DNA from: Candidatus Acetothermia bacterium
GTDB taxonomy: Bacteria; Bipolaricaulota; Bipolaricaulia; RBG-16-55-9; DRXL01
Length of the DNA stretch: 8,901 bases
Reading direction: 5' to 3'
Assembly: GCA_028275205.1 (NCBI GenBank)
Contig: JAPWVB010000047.1
Span: 1 to 8,901 of the forward strand
Under the pieces are notes generated by a model. It searched no databases. It saw only the letters and a list, made by a program, of their open reading frames with translations, and had not been told where the DNA came from. Positions 6,408 to 8,901 of the stretch are shown here, one piece after another. The translations under genes and the position numbers were made by a program. Position 1 is the first letter of the stretch. Each line of letters opens with the position of its first letter.

Positions 6408-6440
6408 GCCCTCGCCCGCCCCGGCCCCAGCTGATATAAT
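6408..6440 (+). promoter_or_regulatory. Extended -10 promoter of yidD (second cassette copy)
   Basis: It is identical to 5811-5843 at 32 of 33 positions, including the TGATATAAT box (6432-6440). Only 8 nt separate the box from ATG 6449, so the mRNA should begin at or within a base or two of the start codon. The left arm of the inverted repeat seen at 5803-5812 is absent, so only the GCCCCGGCCC arm is shared. This separates the conserved promoter core from the palindrome. Confidence 0.75.
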
Positions 6441-6448
6441 CAAACGCC

Positions 6449-6658
6449 ATGCGATCCGTTGCGCTCGCGCTGATCACGGCGTATCAGAAGCTGCTCTCGC
6501 CGATGTTGCCTCAGAGCTGTCGGTTCTATCCCTCATGCTCCGAGTACGCCAAACAAGCGATCCAAAAGTACGGGATCGTGCGCGGGGGCTGGCTCGCCCT
6601 CAAGAGGATCGCTCGGTGCCATCCGGGCAACCCCGGCGGCCTCGACCCCGTCCCCTAG
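6449..6658 (+). CDS. yidD: Membrane protein insertion efficiency factor YidD
   Basis: 69 residues, the usual YidD length. Family hallmarks are an amphipathic N-terminus (ALALITAYQKLLSP), the CRFYPSCSEYA motif (C24, C30), YGIVRGGWLALKRIARCHP with C57, and the NPGGLDPVP ending. YidD assists YidC/Sec-dependent insertion of inner membrane proteins and lies at the membrane surface. It is usually found in the rpmH-rnpA-yidD-yidC cluster; here it stands alone between a toxin-antitoxin-like pair and uvrB with its own promoter. No SD precedes the ATG. The TAG stop lies inside the promoter region of uvrB. Confidence 0.95.
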   Translation: MRSVALALITAYQKLLSPMLPQSCRFYPSCSEYAKQAIQKYGIVRGGWLALKRIARCHPGNPGGLDPVP

Positions 6659-6670
6659 CTGCGCTATAAT
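6640..6670 (+). promoter_or_regulatory. Promoter of uvrB, partly within yidD
   Basis: TATAAT (6665-6670) lies 7 nt before ATG 6678, again implying a leaderless transcript with no SD. At 17-bp spacing the -35 hexamer is TCGACC (6642-6647), 4 of 6 against TTGACA, located in the last codons of yidD. CCTCG at 20 nt before the -10 is shared with the two upstream cassettes. Unlike them, there is no extended TG. No LexA-like palindrome was noticed. Confidence 0.65.
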
Positions 6671-6677
6671 CACAACG

Positions 6678-8675
6678 ATGAGCACCCTCACGCGCACCGA
6701 GGAGTTTCGACTCGTATCGTCATTGACGCCACGCGGCGATCAGCCCAAGGCCATCCGCGAATTGACCGAGGGCCTCCAAGCGGGCTTGAAACACCAAACA
6801 CTGCTCGGCGTCACCGGCTCCGGCAAGACGTTTACGATCGCTCACGTCATCCAGAACGTCCAAAAGCCCACGCTCGTCATCGCCCACAATAAGACGCTCG
6901 CGGCTCAACTGTGCAACGAGTTTCGCGAGTTCTTCCCCCACAACGCCGTACACTACTTCGTCAGCTACTATGATTACTATCAGCCCGAAGCGTACATCCC
7001 CCAAACAGATACGTACATCGAAAAAGACGCCTCGATCAACGACGAGATAGATCGTCTGCGCCACGCGGCAACCAGCGCGCTCTTGGAACGTCGAGACGTT
7101 ATTATCGTGGCGAGCGTCTCGTGCATCTATGGGCTGGGCACACCCCAAGAGTACGCGGCGATGACGCTCCCGCTGCGCAAGGGCGCCATAGTCTCGCGCG
7201 ACGAGATCTTCCATAGACTCGTTGAGCTCCAGTACGAGCGCAACGAGATCGGCTTTGGACGCGGGACTTTCAGAGCTAAGGGCGACGTGATCGAAATCAT
7301 CCCATCTTACAGTGAGAACGCCCTCAGGATCGAGCTCTTTGGCGATGAGATCGAGAGAATCTCGGAACTTGACGCGCTCACCGGCAAGCGCCTGCGAGAC
7401 TTAGACTTCACCGTGATCTATCCGGCGACCCACTGGGTCACCGGAAGAGAGAAGCTCATGCGCGCGATTGAGTCCATTCGCGCAGAGCTCGAGGAGCGCC
7501 TGGCGGAGCTGCGAGCGATGGGCAAATTGCTTGAAGCGCAGCGTCTGGAGCAGCGCACCCTGCACGATCTGGAGATGCTCCAAGAGCTGGGGTACTGCCC
7601 GGGGATCGAGAATTACTCGCGCCATCTTGACGGGCGCAAGCCCGGCGAGCCCCCATGCACGCTCATCGATTACTTCCCCAAAGATTTCCTGATGGTCATT
7701 GATGAATCCCACCAGACGATCCCTCAGATCCGCGGGATGTACAACGGGGATCGCTCGCGCAAAGAAGTCTTAATTGAATACGGCTTTCGGCTGCCCTCCG
7801 CCCTCGATAATCGCCCGTTGAAGTTTGAAGAGTTCGAGCAGAAGATGAACCAAGTCATCTACGTCTCCGCGACGCCGGGACCCTATGAGCGTGCTAAGAG
7901 TCAGAAGATCGTCGAGCAGATCATTCGACCGACGGGCTTGGTGGACCCCGAGGTGATTGTGCGCCCGGTTCGAGGGCAGGTTGACGATCTTATCGCCGAG
8001 ATTAGGGAAGTCACCCAGCGGGGCGAGCGCGTCTTGGTGACCACGCTCACCAAGAAGATGGCCGAAGATCTGACAGAATATCTGACGGAGCTAGGGATCA
8101 AGGCGCGCTACTTGCACTCGGAGATCGAGACGCTCGATCGTGTGGATATTCTGCACGATCTGCGTCTGGGGGAGTTTGACGTCTTAGTGGGGGTCAATCT
8201 GCTGCGCGAGGGGTTGGATCTTCCCGAAGTCTCTCTCGTTGCGATCTTGGACGCTGACAAAGAGGGGTTCTTGCGCTCGGAGACTTCGCTCATTCAGACG
8301 ATTGGGCGGGCGGCGCGCAACGTGCGCGGGCGGGTTATTCTCTACGCTGACGTTGTGACGGATTCGATGGCGCGGGCTCTGGCGGAGACGCAGCGGCGGC
8401 GCCAGCTCCAGCTGGAGTATAACCAAAAGCACGGGATCACGCCGGAGACCGTGAAGAAAGCGATCAAAGAGTTCATGCCGGAGCTGGCGCGCGAGCGCAA
8501 AGAGAAGAGGGCGGCGAAAGTCGCGGCCAAGACCCCTGCTGATTTGGCCAAGCTTATTAAAGAACTGGAGCGCGAGATGTTCGCGGCAGCCAAGCGCTTA
8601 GAGTTTGAGAGGGCAGCTCAGCTTCGCGACGAGATCAGAGAATTACGACGAGAGCTGATTGGAATTGAGGGTTGA
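6678..8675 (+). CDS. uvrB: UvrABC system protein B
   Basis: 665 residues, close to the usual length of about 670. UvrB is the damage-verifying helicase-fold subunit of nucleotide excision repair: it is loaded by UvrA and then recruits UvrC for dual incision. Visible features: Walker A GVTGSGKT (44-51); the tyrosine-rich beta-hairpin that clamps DNA, YYDYYQPEAYIP (97-108) and onward; ASVSCIYGLG; Walker B/DESH (342-345); YVSATPGPYE; helicase motif VI QTIGRAARN (540-548); and a C-terminal UVR domain (about 621-660, KRLEFERAAQLRDEI) that contacts UvrC. All key motifs are intact. The start at 6678 fits the leaderless promoter just upstream and the usual N-terminal length (FRLVSSLTPRGDQP). It is monocistronic in view; the next gene is convergent. 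Confidence 0.98.
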   Translation: MSTLTRTEEFRLVSSLTPRGDQPKAIRELTEGLQAGLKHQTLLGVTGSGKTFTIAHVIQNVQKPTLVIAHNKTLAAQLCNEFREFFPHNAVHYFVSYYDYYQPEAYIPQTDTYIEKDASINDEIDRLRHAATSALLERRDVIIVASVSCIYGLGTPQEYAAMTLPLRKGAIVSRDEIFHRLVELQYERNEIGFGRGTFRAKGDVIEIIPSYSENALRIELFGDEIERISELDALTGKRLRDLDFTVIYPATHWVTGREKLMRAIESIRAELEERLAELRAMGKLLEAQRLEQRTLHDLEMLQELGYCPGIENYSRHLDGRKPGEPPCTLIDYFPKDFLMVIDESHQTIPQIRGMYNGDRSRKEVLIEYGFRLPSALDNRPLKFEEFEQKMNQVIYVSATPGPYERAKSQKIVEQIIRPTGLVDPEVIVRPVRGQVDDLIAEIREVTQRGERVLVTTLTKKMAEDLTEYLTELGIKARYLHSEIETLDRVDILHDLRLGEFDVLVGVNLLREGLDLPEVSLVAILDADKEGFLRSETSLIQTIGRAARNVRGRVILYADVVTDSMARALAETQRRRQLQLEYNQKHGITPETVKKAIKEFMPELARERKEKRAAKVAAKTPADLAKLIKELEREMFAAAKRLEFERAAQLRDEIRELRRELIGIEG

Positions 8676-8738
8676 AGGAAGACTGTAAGGTCCTCAGCTC
8701 TGGCATCTCTATAACGTGGAGCGGGCACCGAAGCCATA

Positions 8739-8900
8739 TCACTCCAACAGTTTCTTCCCATACTCGTACAGCGGGCGCCCCAGCCAGCCACGGCGCTCTG
8801 CGATCCGGTCAAATACTCTACGGGCTTCTTCTTTCGAAAGCCTCCCTCGAATGACTAACGCGTGAATCAAAACAGAACAAAGCCCTATTTCAATGCCCAA
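8739..8900 (-). CDS. Unrecognised protein, C-terminal 53 residues (partial)
   Basis: A minus-strand frame is open from the right edge to TGA (complement of 8739-8741). The visible end reads HALVIRGRLSKEEARRVFDR, continues IAERRGWLGRPLYEYG and ends KKLLE. Its amphipathic, charged helical composition, with codon use suited to the local GC, looks like real protein rather than a shadow frame, and no competing gene covers it. The start codon and most of the gene lie beyond 8901. I do not recognise the family; a distant resemblance to C-termini of small toxin-antitoxin/PIN-associated proteins is only an impression. It converges on uvrB across a 63-nt gap (8676-8738) in which I see no convincing terminator. 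Confidence 0.65.
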   Translation of the reverse strand: MGIEIGLCSVLIHALVIRGRLSKEEARRVFDRIAERRGWLGRPLYEYGKKLLE

Positions 8901-8901
8901 T

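Noticed and set aside
6349..6669. Plus-strand open frame of 106 codons across the toxin-like/yidD junction
   Set aside because: It overlaps the end of the DUF5615 gene and all of yidD in another frame; yidD is unmistakable.
8672..8854. Plus-strand open frame after uvrB
   Set aside because: It is low-quality sequence opposite a minus-strand frame that reads as real protein; the ATG overlaps the uvrB end without an SD.

Overview
The window is GC-rich, densely coded bacterial DNA, almost all on the plus strand. UvrB and YidD show it is bacterial. Three promoter-proximal genes have a TATAAT box 7-10 nt before their ATG and no Shine-Dalgarno (SD) sequence, while two downstream operon genes have strong SD sequences. 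That mixture of leaderless and SD-led initiation is common in Deinococcus-Thermus, Actinobacteria, Chloroflexi and some deep-branching or candidate phyla. I infer an environmental, possibly thermophilic lineage (for example Bipolaricaulota/Acetothermia-like), but nothing in the sequence fixes the taxon.

Left part (1-5725): a probable operon of three exported or surface proteins. The first, cut off at the left edge, has tail-fibre-like beta repeats, an EF-hand/dockerin-like calcium segment, an 18-triplet collagen-like stretch and a beta-rich C-terminal domain. The second, 1073 aa, has a signal peptide, a parallel beta-helix, seven Ig-like modules and a seven-repeat WD40 domain. The third, 250 aa, has a signal peptide and a cysteine-rich domain resembling DUF2135/YfaP. 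Gaps are 11 and 36 nt, with good SD sequences. Together they look like an extracellular structural or adhesive assembly built from repeat scaffolds; its function is unknown.

Middle part (5726-6658): a 128-nt gap holds a small hairpin, a 10-bp GC-rich inverted repeat and an extended -10 promoter. It drives a DUF433 antitoxin-like gene and a DUF5615 PIN-like toxin-like gene that overlap by ATGA. The same 33-bp promoter cassette (one mismatch) then recurs in front of yidD, the membrane protein insertion efficiency factor.

Right part (6659-8901): uvrB, complete at 665 aa, has its own TATAAT promoter whose upstream half lies inside the end of yidD. Convergent to it is the 3' end of a minus-strand gene that runs off the right edge and has no start codon in the window.

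The most notable points are the exported beta-helix/Ig/WD40 fusion with its collagen-like partner, and the run of three near-leaderless promoters, two of which share a duplicated cassette.
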